A stretch of DNA of 57,297 nucleotides from Kistimonas scapharcae (GTDB lineage: Bacteria > Pseudomonadota > Gammaproteobacteria > Pseudomonadales > Endozoicomonadaceae). Every line of letters starts with the position of its first letter. Positions within the stretch are counted from its first letter, which is position 1. Below the pieces are notes generated by a model, which worked only from the letters and a program-made list of their open reading frames with translations, made no database searches and was not told the DNA's origin. The DNA lies in contig NZ_BAABFL010000065.1 in assembly GCF_039540975.1 (NCBI RefSeq), positions 1-57,297 of the forward strand, read 5' to 3'. Made by a program: the position numbers and the translations under genes. This document shows, piece by piece, positions 44,173-51,990 of this stretch.

Positions 44173-44472
44173 TTATTCAGCCATTTCAGGCTCCCTGGCC
44201 TGTGTCGATTCTTCGATGGTCGAACCGGATGGCGTGGAAGCTTCCGTTGCGTTGCCGGGTTCCGGTATCACTTCTGTTGCCATAAACCCCTTGGCGCCGT
44301 TGCCCAGTAGGAATCTGACGGTTTCCCCCGCCTTCAGTGTTTTAAATCCATCCATGTTGATACAGCTGTAATGGATGAATATATCCTGATTATTGGATTC
44401 GCTAATAGGATTAATGAACCCGATTCCCTTCGGATTGCTAAACCACTTTATTGTGCCAATAAAATACTCCAT
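44173..44472 (-). CDS. Cold-shock-domain protein with C-terminal tail
   Basis: 99 residues. The CSD (1-68) starts YFIGTIKWFSNPKGIGFINP. RNP1 reads KGIGFI instead of the usual KGFGFI and RNP2 reads IFIHY instead of VFVH. A 30-residue acidic, Ser/Thr/Glu-rich tail extends beyond the ~68-residue norm. It probably binds single-stranded nucleic acid, perhaps more weakly given the lost aromatic residue. It is convergent with the LysR gene; a 7-bp inverted repeat lies in the gap. Confidence 0.85.
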   Translation of the reverse strand: MEYFIGTIKWFSNPKGIGFINPISESNNQDIFIHYSCINMDGFKTLKAGETVRFLLGNGAKGFMATEVIPEPGNATEASTPSGSTIEESTQAREPEMAE

Positions 44473-44573
44473 ATTCCTTTTCTCATTATTGTTAATCCTG
44501 ATTAAAAGATAACCTTATCCGGGTGGGGGAGGCAATCCTATTTCTTAAACGCATGAGCGACAGTAAGACGACC

Positions 44574-45215
44574 TTATTCGTCTGTGATGACAAATACACC
44601 AAAGCCAGCAGTTTCCAGGCGTATATGTGAAATGTCAGGCTGTATGAGATGGGCAAACAGGAGTGCGGGGGAGCCATGAGTAACAATAATCAGGATATCA
44701 GTGTGATTGTCAGAAATGATTTCATCGTAAAATGATTGTAAGCGCGCATTAATTTGCTCAGTAGTTTCGCCGTCATATGTCGATGGGTCATCGGGAAACC
44801 AGGGGTCTTTGTCATCGAATTGTGAATGTAACTGGCCTTCCCGGTTGCCGAGGTTAGTTTCTATCAGTCGGTTGTCAGTAATAATGGAGTGCTGAGTGAG
44901 TCGCAGATGGGAGGCAAGTATTTCTGCTGTCTGGACGGTACGCGGTAAGGGAGATGCGAACAGCGCAATACGAGCTTCCCTGTTGAGTTGTGTGTCGATC
45001 GCATCGGCTGTGCATTTAACCTGTTCTTTCCCCTTGTCCGTCAGGTATGACGGGGTGTAAGCGGGATGTTCAGGGTTGGTGCTATAGCGGCCATTGATGT
45101 TGTGATCAGCTTCACCATGGCGTACCAGAAAGAGGGTTTTTTCTTTTGCGGGCATCGAGCTGGCATGCAGTAAGGTCATGATAAGTGTCACGGCGATGAT
45201 GACTATTCTTGGCAT
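44574..45215 (-). CDS. Exported histidine phosphatase-family protein
   Basis: 213 residues with a signal peptide (about 1-22) and the phosphohistidine motif VRHGEADHN (RHGE at 32-35). Further family residues: the second active-site Arg in SPLPRTVQTAEIL and the second His in VTHGSPALLF. It belongs to the phosphoglycerate-mutase-like branch 1, but export suggests a periplasmic phosphatase; substrate unknown. No partner genes adjoin. Confidence 0.85.
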   Translation of the reverse strand: MPRIVIIAVTLIMTLLHASSMPAKEKTLFLVRHGEADHNINGRYSTNPEHPAYTPSYLTDKGKEQVKCTADAIDTQLNREARIALFASPLPRTVQTAEILASHLRLTQHSIITDNRLIETNLGNREGQLHSQFDDKDPWFPDDPSTYDGETTEQINARLQSFYDEIISDNHTDILIIVTHGSPALLFAHLIQPDISHIRLETAGFGVFVITDE

Positions 45216-45354
45216 TCTCTTACTCCTCGTATTCGACAGGATGCGCTAATTCTAGAAAAAAGTGATTACATTTCTGTCGATTTGCGTCTTCAGCGCTGAA
45301 ACGTCATTATTTCGCGCTAAACGGTCGTTATTGAGTGAATGGCAGGATTGCAGA

Positions 45355-45705
45355 ATGAAATTGTTGAATCGATCCGCGGTTTCTCTGAAGCCAACAGGCG
45401 TATTCGTAGAGTGGGCCAACCGGGTAAATCCGGAGGAAGCCATGAGTATTGAAGCGTTCAGGGCTGAAGGCTCGGTTTATCTGTTTGATGAGGTTGAGCA
45501 GGAAGAAGATTTTAAGCAGTGGCTGAAATCGCATGCCGCTCAGCTGTTTGAGAATGAGTTGGCAGCCTGGTTGGAAGATGAAGCGCTTTGGCCTGAGAGG
45601 CGTGATTACAGCGTCTTTATGCAATGGTTTGATGTAGAGCCTCAGCTGGTTTGCTTCGATGTCAGTGAACAGTCTCTGATGCGGGCTGATCTGGACGCTT
45701 TTTAG
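45355..45705 (+). CDS. Conserved hypothetical protein next to prc
   Basis: 116 residues from ATG 45355 (MKLLNRSAVSLKPTGVFVEW), with AGGATTGCAG just upstream; an earlier start at 45262 is unlikely. The protein is acidic and soluble, with many aromatic residues (WANRVNPEEA; QWFDVEPQLVCFD). I recall a similar short protein in pseudomonads, function unknown. It is convergent with prc. Confidence 0.7.
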   Translation: MKLLNRSAVSLKPTGVFVEWANRVNPEEAMSIEAFRAEGSVYLFDEVEQEEDFKQWLKSHAAQLFENELAAWLEDEALWPERRDYSVFMQWFDVEPQLVCFDVSEQSLMRADLDAF

Positions 45706-45756
45706 CCAGAAGTGCAGCGGCAGACTGGTTAGGCCTGCCGCCTGTTTCGAGACCGG

Positions 45757-47958
45757 TTATTGCTTGGCGCTGTCAGCGATATAGCGAGAGGAGAGTTCAA
45801 TCATATCAGCCAGAATATTCCCGCTTTCTATCAGCAGTGCATCATCTTCTGATTTATCCTCGTCCCGTTTGCCATATTGGGAATCGTTGGTGTTTTGCGC
45901 TTCTTCTAGCTCTTCAAGGCTTTTGTAAACAGGTTTGCCTTTGGCTTTGCGCAGCTGGTTTTCCAGGCGAAGTCGTTCTTTACGCATAGAGTTTGTTTCA
46001 TGACGCCGTTCTTTCTCGTTGAGACTGATACTGTTCTTGCTGTCATAACGCTGCTGGAAGGTTTTCAGATCTTTGAGATAGAGGAAATCTGGATTGTCAC
46101 TGATACGTTTGTTATGTCTTTCACGCAAGGCGGGCATGAAAGGCGTCAAAGGCTCAAAGGCCTTGAACTTGGCTGGGTTGATTTCATCCCAGGGAAGAGC
46201 GTTGGGTAATGCGCTCTCTCCAATATCTTCCTTATTGAACAGGGAAGGGAAGCTTATGTCAGGGATGACACCGCGATTCTGGGTGCTTTGTCCGGAGACC
46301 CGATAGAATTTTGCTACGGTCAGTTTCAGTTGGCCATGGTTCAGTGGCTGGATAGTTTGGACAGTGCCCTTGCCAAAGCTCTGGCTGCCAATGATGACAG
46401 CACGCTGGTAGTCTTGCATGGCGCCGGCAAAAATCTCTGACGCCGAGGCGCTCAGGCGGTTGATCATGACTGCCATGGGGCCGTGGTAGACCTCTTCTGG
46501 GTCAGGATCCTGCTGGGGTTCGGTACGTCCCCGGCTGTCCCGGACCACAACGGTGGGGCCGTCATTGATGAACAGGCCGCTGAGTTGGTTGGCTTCCTGC
46601 AGGGAGCCACCGCCATTACTGCGCAGATCGATAATCAGGCCATCAATGTTTTCTTTGTTGAGTTCCTTGAGCAGTTTGCGAACATCCCGGGTTGTGCTCT
46701 TGTAATCGGGATCGCCAGCCTGTGCGGCTTTGAAATCGATGTAAAAGGCCGGAATGTCAATCACACCAATACGATAATCACGATCGCCCTGCTTGATGGT
46801 GATGATCTCCTTTTGGGCGGATTGTTCTTCCAGCTTGACCTTGTCGCGGGTAATTGGGTAGATGCGGGTCTTGCCATCCTTGCTGTTGGCGGGAATGGTT
46901 TCCAGCTTCACACGGGTGCCTTTGGGGCCACGAATCAGCTTGACAACCTCATCCAGTCGCATGCCAACCACATCTTCAAACGTGCCATTCTCGCCTTGGG
47001 AGACTGCGATAATGCGATCCCCCGGCTTGAGCTGTCCGGCTTTGTCTGCCGGGCCTGCAGGAACGATGCTGACGACCTTGGTGTATTCGTCTTCAGACTG
47101 AAGAACGGCGCCAATGCCTTCCAGTGAAAGGCTCATATTGATATCAAAGGTTTCGGCGCGTTGCGGCGAGAAGTACTGTGTGTGCGGATCATAAAGCTGA
47201 GTAAACGCATTCAGATACAGCTGGAAGGCATCTTCACTGCGGGTCTGATGGAGTCGGCGAAGCTGATTGGTATAGCGCTTGTGAAGCAGTTCCTGGATCT
47301 CTTTGAGCGGCTTTTCGTTCAGCTTCATATTAAGAATGTTGTCTTTCAGCTGGCGCCGCCAGAGGTCTTCCTGAGCCTTTCTATCAGCGAGCCAGGGCGA
47401 TTTTTCACGGTCAATGGTTAGTGATTCTTGTTTGTTGAAATCGATCTTATCCAATCCGGTTTCCAGATACTTCAGGGCGAATCGGATGCGTTCTTCGCTG
47501 CGTTGCATGTAACGGTTGAAGATATCAAAAGCGGGCTTAAGGTTACCGCTTTTCAGTGCGCTGTCGAGTTCATCCCGGTAAGGTTCGAATTCTTTGATAT
47601 CGGAGGCCAGGAAGAAGCTGCGATTACGATCCAGTGTATCCAGATAACTCTGGAAGATCTTTTCCGAACTGTTGTTATCAATGGTGATTTTTTCGTAGGA
47701 GTTTCGCTGCAAAAGTTGCACGACGTTGACGCTTGCGATGGCCTGATTGAGTGTGGGCTTGAGTGTTTCAAGTTGCTGCTCAAGGAGTTTTTCTGTATCA
47801 GCATGGCTGGTTTCGCTGTCCTTGGCGAAAGCCAGTGTTGATGACAATGACAACAGCAAGGCAAAAAATAGATTCAGACGGGCAGTTCGGGCCTTAAAAT
47901 GCATCAGATGGTTCGCTCTCTTATCAGTGTCTGCCTGGCGTGTTATGAAAACCGGCAT
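45757..47958 (-). CDS. prc: Tail-specific (C-terminal processing) protease Prc
   Basis: A periplasmic S41 protease that processes penicillin-binding protein 3 and cell-wall enzymes and can contribute to anti-sigma (MucA) turnover. About 733 residues: signal segment (NLFFALLLSLSSTLAFA), N-terminal helical domain, PDZ domain (LEGIGAVLQSEDEYTKVVSI region), S41 core with catalytic Ser near residue 507 (SASASEIF) and Lys in SFGKGTVQ, and a C-terminal DUF3340 domain. ATG 47958 is preceded by AAGGAG at 9 nt. It makes the signal peptide's n-region long; ATG 47904 would give a more usual signal peptide but has a weak site. Confidence 0.95.
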   Translation of the reverse strand: MPVFITRQADTDKRANHLMHFKARTARLNLFFALLLSLSSTLAFAKDSETSHADTEKLLEQQLETLKPTLNQAIASVNVVQLLQRNSYEKITIDNNSSEKIFQSYLDTLDRNRSFFLASDIKEFEPYRDELDSALKSGNLKPAFDIFNRYMQRSEERIRFALKYLETGLDKIDFNKQESLTIDREKSPWLADRKAQEDLWRRQLKDNILNMKLNEKPLKEIQELLHKRYTNQLRRLHQTRSEDAFQLYLNAFTQLYDPHTQYFSPQRAETFDINMSLSLEGIGAVLQSEDEYTKVVSIVPAGPADKAGQLKPGDRIIAVSQGENGTFEDVVGMRLDEVVKLIRGPKGTRVKLETIPANSKDGKTRIYPITRDKVKLEEQSAQKEIITIKQGDRDYRIGVIDIPAFYIDFKAAQAGDPDYKSTTRDVRKLLKELNKENIDGLIIDLRSNGGGSLQEANQLSGLFINDGPTVVVRDSRGRTEPQQDPDPEEVYHGPMAVMINRLSASASEIFAGAMQDYQRAVIIGSQSFGKGTVQTIQPLNHGQLKLTVAKFYRVSGQSTQNRGVIPDISFPSLFNKEDIGESALPNALPWDEINPAKFKAFEPLTPFMPALRERHNKRISDNPDFLYLKDLKTFQQRYDSKNSISLNEKERRHETNSMRKERLRLENQLRKAKGKPVYKSLEELEEAQNTNDSQYGKRDEDKSEDDALLIESGNILADMIELSSRYIADSAKQ

Positions 47959-48209
47959 GGGTGACAACTCCTTTTTCTACCCAGCCCGCTGATGGCTGTT
48001 TATGGGTAATCGGCCGTCTACTCAGCCTTTTTACAGGCGTCTAAAGCATGATACCTACAACTGTCACGGCAGGGAAAGTGATAGTTTTGCCGTTCGCCGT
48101 GCCTCAGCTGTATTTGATGCTGCGCATCGCAGCCCGCCAAGCTAAGGCTTTGCGTTATGTTTTCAGGATAGGACGGCTTGATTCATACGTCATGCCGGGA
48201 GATGGGTAT

Positions 48210-48235
48210 GGGGCAAAACCGTATGGTTCTGCCCC
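48210..48235 (-). terminator. Stem-loop downstream of apeB
   Basis: GGGGCAAAACC and GGTTCTGCCCC pair with one mismatch around GTAT, 8 nt after the apeB stop on the minus strand. There is no T run, so its role as a terminator is tentative. Confidence 0.45.
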
Positions 48236-48242
48236 GGCAGGT

Positions 48243-49562
48243 TTAGATAATGGTCAGGCTTTCTTCGTTGTAGAATAGCGTCAGCAGGTTGGCCATGTTG
48301 GTGGCATCTTCTGTGCCGGCGAGTTCCCTGATGGAGTGCATGGCCAGTGTCGGCAGGCCGACATCCAGTGTCATTACACCCAGTTCCGCTGCTGTGAGTG
48401 GGCCGATGGTGCTTCCACAGCCCATATCGGTTCTGGCTACAAAGCTTTGGACCGGTACATTGGCTTTCTGGCAAAGGTGTCTGAACAGGGCGCTGGTTTC
48501 ACTGGTGGTGGCGTAACGCTGATTGGCGTTGATCTTGATAACCGGTCCCTGGTTCATGATCGGGCAGTGGTTGCCATCATGTTTGTCGGCGTAGTTCGGA
48601 TGAACGGCGTGGGCGTTGTCTGCCGAGATGAGAATGGAGCGCTGCATGGTGCGGGTCATGGGTTCCCCCATGCCGATAATGCGTTCGAGTACATTTTTCA
48701 GGAACGGCCCCTGCGCACCAGTGGCGGATTGGCTGCCCACTTCCTCATGATCATTACAGACCAGCAGGCAGGGAGAATCGCTGTTGGCTGCCAGAAGGGC
48801 TTGCAGACCCGTAAAGCAGCTCAGCAGGTTGTCCAGTCTGGCAGAGGCGATGAAGTCCTGTTCCATACCAATGATGGCGGCTTTCTGTGTGTCGTAGAAA
48901 AACAGCTCATAATCCAGAATTTCAACGGGTTGGCTGGAGGGGGCTTCAACCTTGAGGCGATTCACCAGCTGCTGTATGAAATCGATCTTTTCGTCATTTT
49001 TCAGCAGCGACAGGATGGGGGGGATATCTTTTTGCGGATTGATGGGATGGGTGTTGTTCGCCTCCCGATCAAGATGGATTGCCAGATTGGGGATAATGGC
49101 AATAGGATCACGGAAATCGATCAGGGAGCTGTGTAGTTGACCCTGTGGGTCGGTCCAGGTTACTCGCCCGGCCAGTGACAGGTCGCGGTCAAACCATGGG
49201 CTCAGCAATGCACCGCCGTATACCTCAACCCCTAGTTGATAGCAGCCTTTTTCCTGTAGGGTAGGCGTGGGTTTGACCTTCAGGCAAGGGCTGTCAGTAT
49301 GTGCGCCAACCATGCGAAATCCCTGTTCCGCATAATTCCCTTTGCCCGTTGTAAAGGCAATGATTGATGAGCCGTTGCGGGTGGTGTAGTACTTTTTGCC
49401 AGGTGCCAGCTGCCAGGCGTCGCGTTCATTCAGTGCGGTAAAGCCGGCTTTGTCGAGTTGGCGCGCAATTTCCCGGGTGGCGTGGAACGGTGTGGGGGAT
49501 TGGTCCAGAAAGGTCAGTAAGTTTTTATTGAAGGTGTTTTGGTCAAAGGTGTGCTTTGTCAT
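48243..49562 (-). CDS. apeB: M18-family aspartyl aminopeptidase
   Basis: A cytoplasmic zinc aminopeptidase that removes N-terminal acidic residues. It has 439 residues. M18 motifs are visible: VGAHTDSPCLKVKP (metal-binding His and Asp), CNDHEEVGSQS (catalytic Glu) and a C-terminal His in LPTLAMHSIREL. The substrate-binding SPWFDRDLSLAG is typical. It is a single gene between prc and minE. Confidence 0.93.
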   Translation of the reverse strand: MTKHTFDQNTFNKNLLTFLDQSPTPFHATREIARQLDKAGFTALNERDAWQLAPGKKYYTTRNGSSIIAFTTGKGNYAEQGFRMVGAHTDSPCLKVKPTPTLQEKGCYQLGVEVYGGALLSPWFDRDLSLAGRVTWTDPQGQLHSSLIDFRDPIAIIPNLAIHLDREANNTHPINPQKDIPPILSLLKNDEKIDFIQQLVNRLKVEAPSSQPVEILDYELFFYDTQKAAIIGMEQDFIASARLDNLLSCFTGLQALLAANSDSPCLLVCNDHEEVGSQSATGAQGPFLKNVLERIIGMGEPMTRTMQRSILISADNAHAVHPNYADKHDGNHCPIMNQGPVIKINANQRYATTSETSALFRHLCQKANVPVQSFVARTDMGCGSTIGPLTAAELGVMTLDVGLPTLAMHSIRELAGTEDATNMANLLTLFYNEESLTII

Positions 49563-49624
49563 GGGTATTCTGTCAGGCAGAGTGAGTGCCTGACAGAATA
49601 ACAGCGGCCTGTAGCGGAATGAAG

Positions 49625-49894
49625 TTATTTCGTGCCAGTTGATGCCTCTGGCAGTGTGACATTCAGCTCCAGGATGGAGACTTCCTCGCGGGTGTCGAAC
49701 TGGATGCTGACATCCTCGTTTTCCACCGCCACATATTTCCGGATGACGTTAAGAATATCTTGCTTCATGGCGGGCAGGTAGTCAGGGCTGTCCCGACCTG
49801 CACGCTCATGGGCGACGATAATCTGGAGTCGCTCCCTGGCGACAGAGGCCGAGGATTTTTTCTCCTTGTTCTGGAAAAGGTCAAACAGACTCAT
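49625..49894 (-). CDS. minE: Cell division topological specificity factor MinE
   Basis: 89 residues. The N-terminal MinD-activating and membrane-targeting segment includes ARERLQIIVAHERAGRD. The C-terminal topological domain includes VEISI/ISILELNVTLPE-type strands. It displaces MinD from the membrane to drive pole-to-pole oscillation. Its ATG overlaps the minD stop by one base. Confidence 0.96.
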   Translation of the reverse strand: MSLFDLFQNKEKKSSASVARERLQIIVAHERAGRDSPDYLPAMKQDILNVIRKYVAVENEDVSIQFDTREEVSILELNVTLPEASTGTK

Positions 49895-50706
49895 TAGCGT
49901 CCCCCAAACATCCGTTCCAGCAGGCCTTTTTTCCGGGCGTCAAGGAAGCGGTGAGGCAGATCCTTGCCAAGAAAACGGCTGACAATATCATTGTATGCCT
50001 GTCCGGCATCGCTTTCTTCCTGAAGAATGACGGGTTGCCCCTGGTTGGAGGCTTTCAGGACCGCCATGGATTCTGGCACAACACCCAGCAGTGGAATGGC
50101 CAGGATGTCTCTGACATCGTCCACGCTCAGCATCTCGCCCTTGTTGACACGTTCAGGGTCGTAGCGGGTGAGTAGCAGGTGTTCCTTGACGGGTTCGAGG
50201 TTCTGTTCGGCCCGACGTGATTTGCTGTGAAGAATGCCCAAGATGCGGTCAGAATCCCTGACGGAAGAGACTTCCGGATTGGTCGTGATGATGGCTTCGT
50301 CAGCAAAATAGAGTGCCATCAGTGCGCCTTTCTCGATACCTGCCGGGGAATCGCAGACAATATAGTCAAAGTCTTCCTTGAGTTGGTTGAGAATGGCTTC
50401 AACCCCTTCAAGCGTCAGCGCATCTTTGTCCCGGGTCTGGGAGGCGGGCAGGACGTAGAGATTATCGGTATGTTTATCCTTGATCAGGGCCTGGTGCAGT
50501 GCGGCTTCGCCATTGATGACGTTGACAAAGTCATAGACGACACGGCGTTCACACCCCATGACCAGGTCCAGGTTGCGCAGGCCGATATCGAAATCAATCA
50601 CAACGGTCTTGTGACCCTGCATGGCCAGGCCGGTAGAGAAGGCTGCGCTGGATGTCGTTTTGCCCACGCCCCCCTTGCCTGATGTGACAACAATTATCTT
50701 GGCCAA
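49894..50706 (-). CDS. minD: Septum site-determining ATPase MinD
   Basis: A membrane-associated ATPase that recruits MinC to polar membranes. It has 270 residues. The deviant Walker A GKGGVGKTT is at 10-18, followed by DFDIGLRNLD and the C-terminal amphipathic membrane-targeting helix KKGLLERMFGGR. The start is TTG 50706, with AAGGGA about 8 nt upstream and exact alignment to family MAKIIVVTSGKGG. The longer frame from 50772 is not supported. Confidence 0.97.
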   Translation of the reverse strand: MAKIIVVTSGKGGVGKTTSSAAFSTGLAMQGHKTVVIDFDIGLRNLDLVMGCERRVVYDFVNVINGEAALHQALIKDKHTDNLYVLPASQTRDKDALTLEGVEAILNQLKEDFDYIVCDSPAGIEKGALMALYFADEAIITTNPEVSSVRDSDRILGILHSKSRRAEQNLEPVKEHLLLTRYDPERVNKGEMLSVDDVRDILAIPLLGVVPESMAVLKASNQGQPVILQEESDAGQAYNDIVSRFLGKDLPHRFLDARKKGLLERMFGGR

Positions 50707-50884
50707 TGAATCATCCCTTACAAACAAACTACATGGGTACAGGTAATAGACGACTGATTTATTCTTGTACAATCAGTAGTCGCGACTGAAACTGTGCCCG
50801 GGTCTCATGGCAGTGGCACCACGACGTCATTGTATCGATTTTTAGCGCGGAGTGTCAGTCTGGAAAGCCGAAGCCAGCTTCGTA

Positions 50885-51727
50885 TCACAGTGCTTCAAAG
50901 CAGAGACTGTCTTCATCCAGCCAGGCGTGCACGGCCGATTTCCAGTATTTCTCATCTATTGTACCTGCCGGCTTGAAGCGGCCATTGATGGAAATCAGTT
51001 CGGCCTCGAAATGCTGACAGAAAATGTGGGCTTTATTGTTGCCATTAACACCGGCTAATGCGCGACCTCTCAGGGGGCCGTAGACGTGAATGTTGCCGTC
51101 CGCGAGAATTTCCGCCCCTGCACCGACTGGCGCCAGTATGATAAGCTCGCCAGGGTGATAAATTTGCTGGCCGGAACGTACGGGGTGGGTGATGATACGG
51201 GTCGTCGGTGCGGCCTTTGCGAGTTGCTTAGATGAGTCGTCACCGGCTGTCTTCTGGTTTGATTCCGGAGTCCCTTCTGCGGGTTGCTGATCCAGGGGGA
51301 GTTCACCCTGCGTCATTGGCAGGATGCTGGCTGAAGGAGCCTCTTTGGCTGGTACTGTCGTTGGGTTGAGTTTGCGTTTGACGATATTGCCCTTTTGCGC
51401 TGGCAGACAAGCCAGTCCTGCATTGGCTGCTGCTTGCTGAAGCGTATGACTGCCTCCGCGGATAGCAAAAATGTTAATGCCAAACCCAGCACAGAGGGAG
51501 CGGATATGGTCAAAGTCTGGCGTGTTGCTGCTATTGCTCAGGCGTTCTAGAGCCAGTACGACAGGGGTGTTTTCAAAGAAGCGTGGTGCCTGTGCAACCA
51601 GGGTCTGAAGTTGTGCGCGAAATTCAATCTCACTGAAGTGAAACAACTCCAAGGTCATTAGTGTGACCATGCTTCCTTTCAACTGAAAGCAAGGGCTTAC
51701 CGTATGGGGTGTAATCGTGCTGGTCAT
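50885..51727 (-). CDS. minC: Septum site-determining protein MinC
   Basis: The FtsZ polymerisation inhibitor carried by MinD. It has 280 residues, a little longer than E. coli MinC (231) because of a Pro/Gln-rich linker (about 130-175). The N-terminal FtsZ-binding domain (about 10-110) is followed by a C-terminal beta-helix with HPVRSGQQIY and the ADGNIHVYGPLRGRALAG motif that binds MinD and the C-terminal tail of FtsZ. The first in-frame start is used; ATG 51670 or 51658 would trim about 20 residues. 178 bp separate it from minD. Confidence 0.95.
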   Translation of the reverse strand: MTSTITPHTVSPCFQLKGSMVTLMTLELFHFSEIEFRAQLQTLVAQAPRFFENTPVVLALERLSNSSNTPDFDHIRSLCAGFGINIFAIRGGSHTLQQAAANAGLACLPAQKGNIVKRKLNPTTVPAKEAPSASILPMTQGELPLDQQPAEGTPESNQKTAGDDSSKQLAKAAPTTRIITHPVRSGQQIYHPGELIILAPVGAGAEILADGNIHVYGPLRGRALAGVNGNNKAHIFCQHFEAELISINGRFKPAGTIDEKYWKSAVHAWLDEDSLCFEAL

Positions 51728-51929
51728 GGCAAGTTACCGGTGATCATGCGTGCAGGCATCTTAGAGCTAGGTTAGAGATTGTGATAGTGAGTAGCAAGCA
51801 CTATTACCCTCACCGAGATAGGATGGGTAAAAACTGAACAAACGATAGGGTAAAAGGATTTGCAGGGGAGGGATGTTTGTTTTTTTAGGGGGGATGAGTA
51901 CTTGTTATGTAGGGCTTTGTTGGTGTCTA

Positions 51930-51980
51930 CCTCTCGAATTGGGTAGGGGGTCATTCGCTGAACAGACCCAATCCGAGAGG
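51930..51980. other. Long imperfect hairpin between minC and rapA
   Basis: CCTCTCGAATTGGGT (51930-51944) pairs with ACCCAATCCGAGAGG (51966-51980), 14 of 15 bases, across a 21-nt loop. The loop has a nested GGGTC/GACCC option. It lies about 10 bp after the rapA stop on the minus strand. It has no T run on either strand, so it could be a terminator of unusual form, a transcript-end stabiliser or a protein-binding site. Confidence 0.6.
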
Positions 51981-51990
51981 CAGGTACTTA

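Noticed and set aside
46483..47127. Long open frame opposite prc (214 codons)
   Set aside because: Antisense shadow of a conserved protease gene, with no family pattern and no ribosome binding site evidence.
48048..48278. Small plus-strand frame between prc and apeB
   Set aside because: No ribosome binding site, overlaps the apeB 3' end and its hairpin, and composition is not protein-like.
48336..49136. Open frame of 266 codons opposite apeB
   Set aside because: Antisense shadow of the aminopeptidase; the encoded sequence has no recognisable motif.
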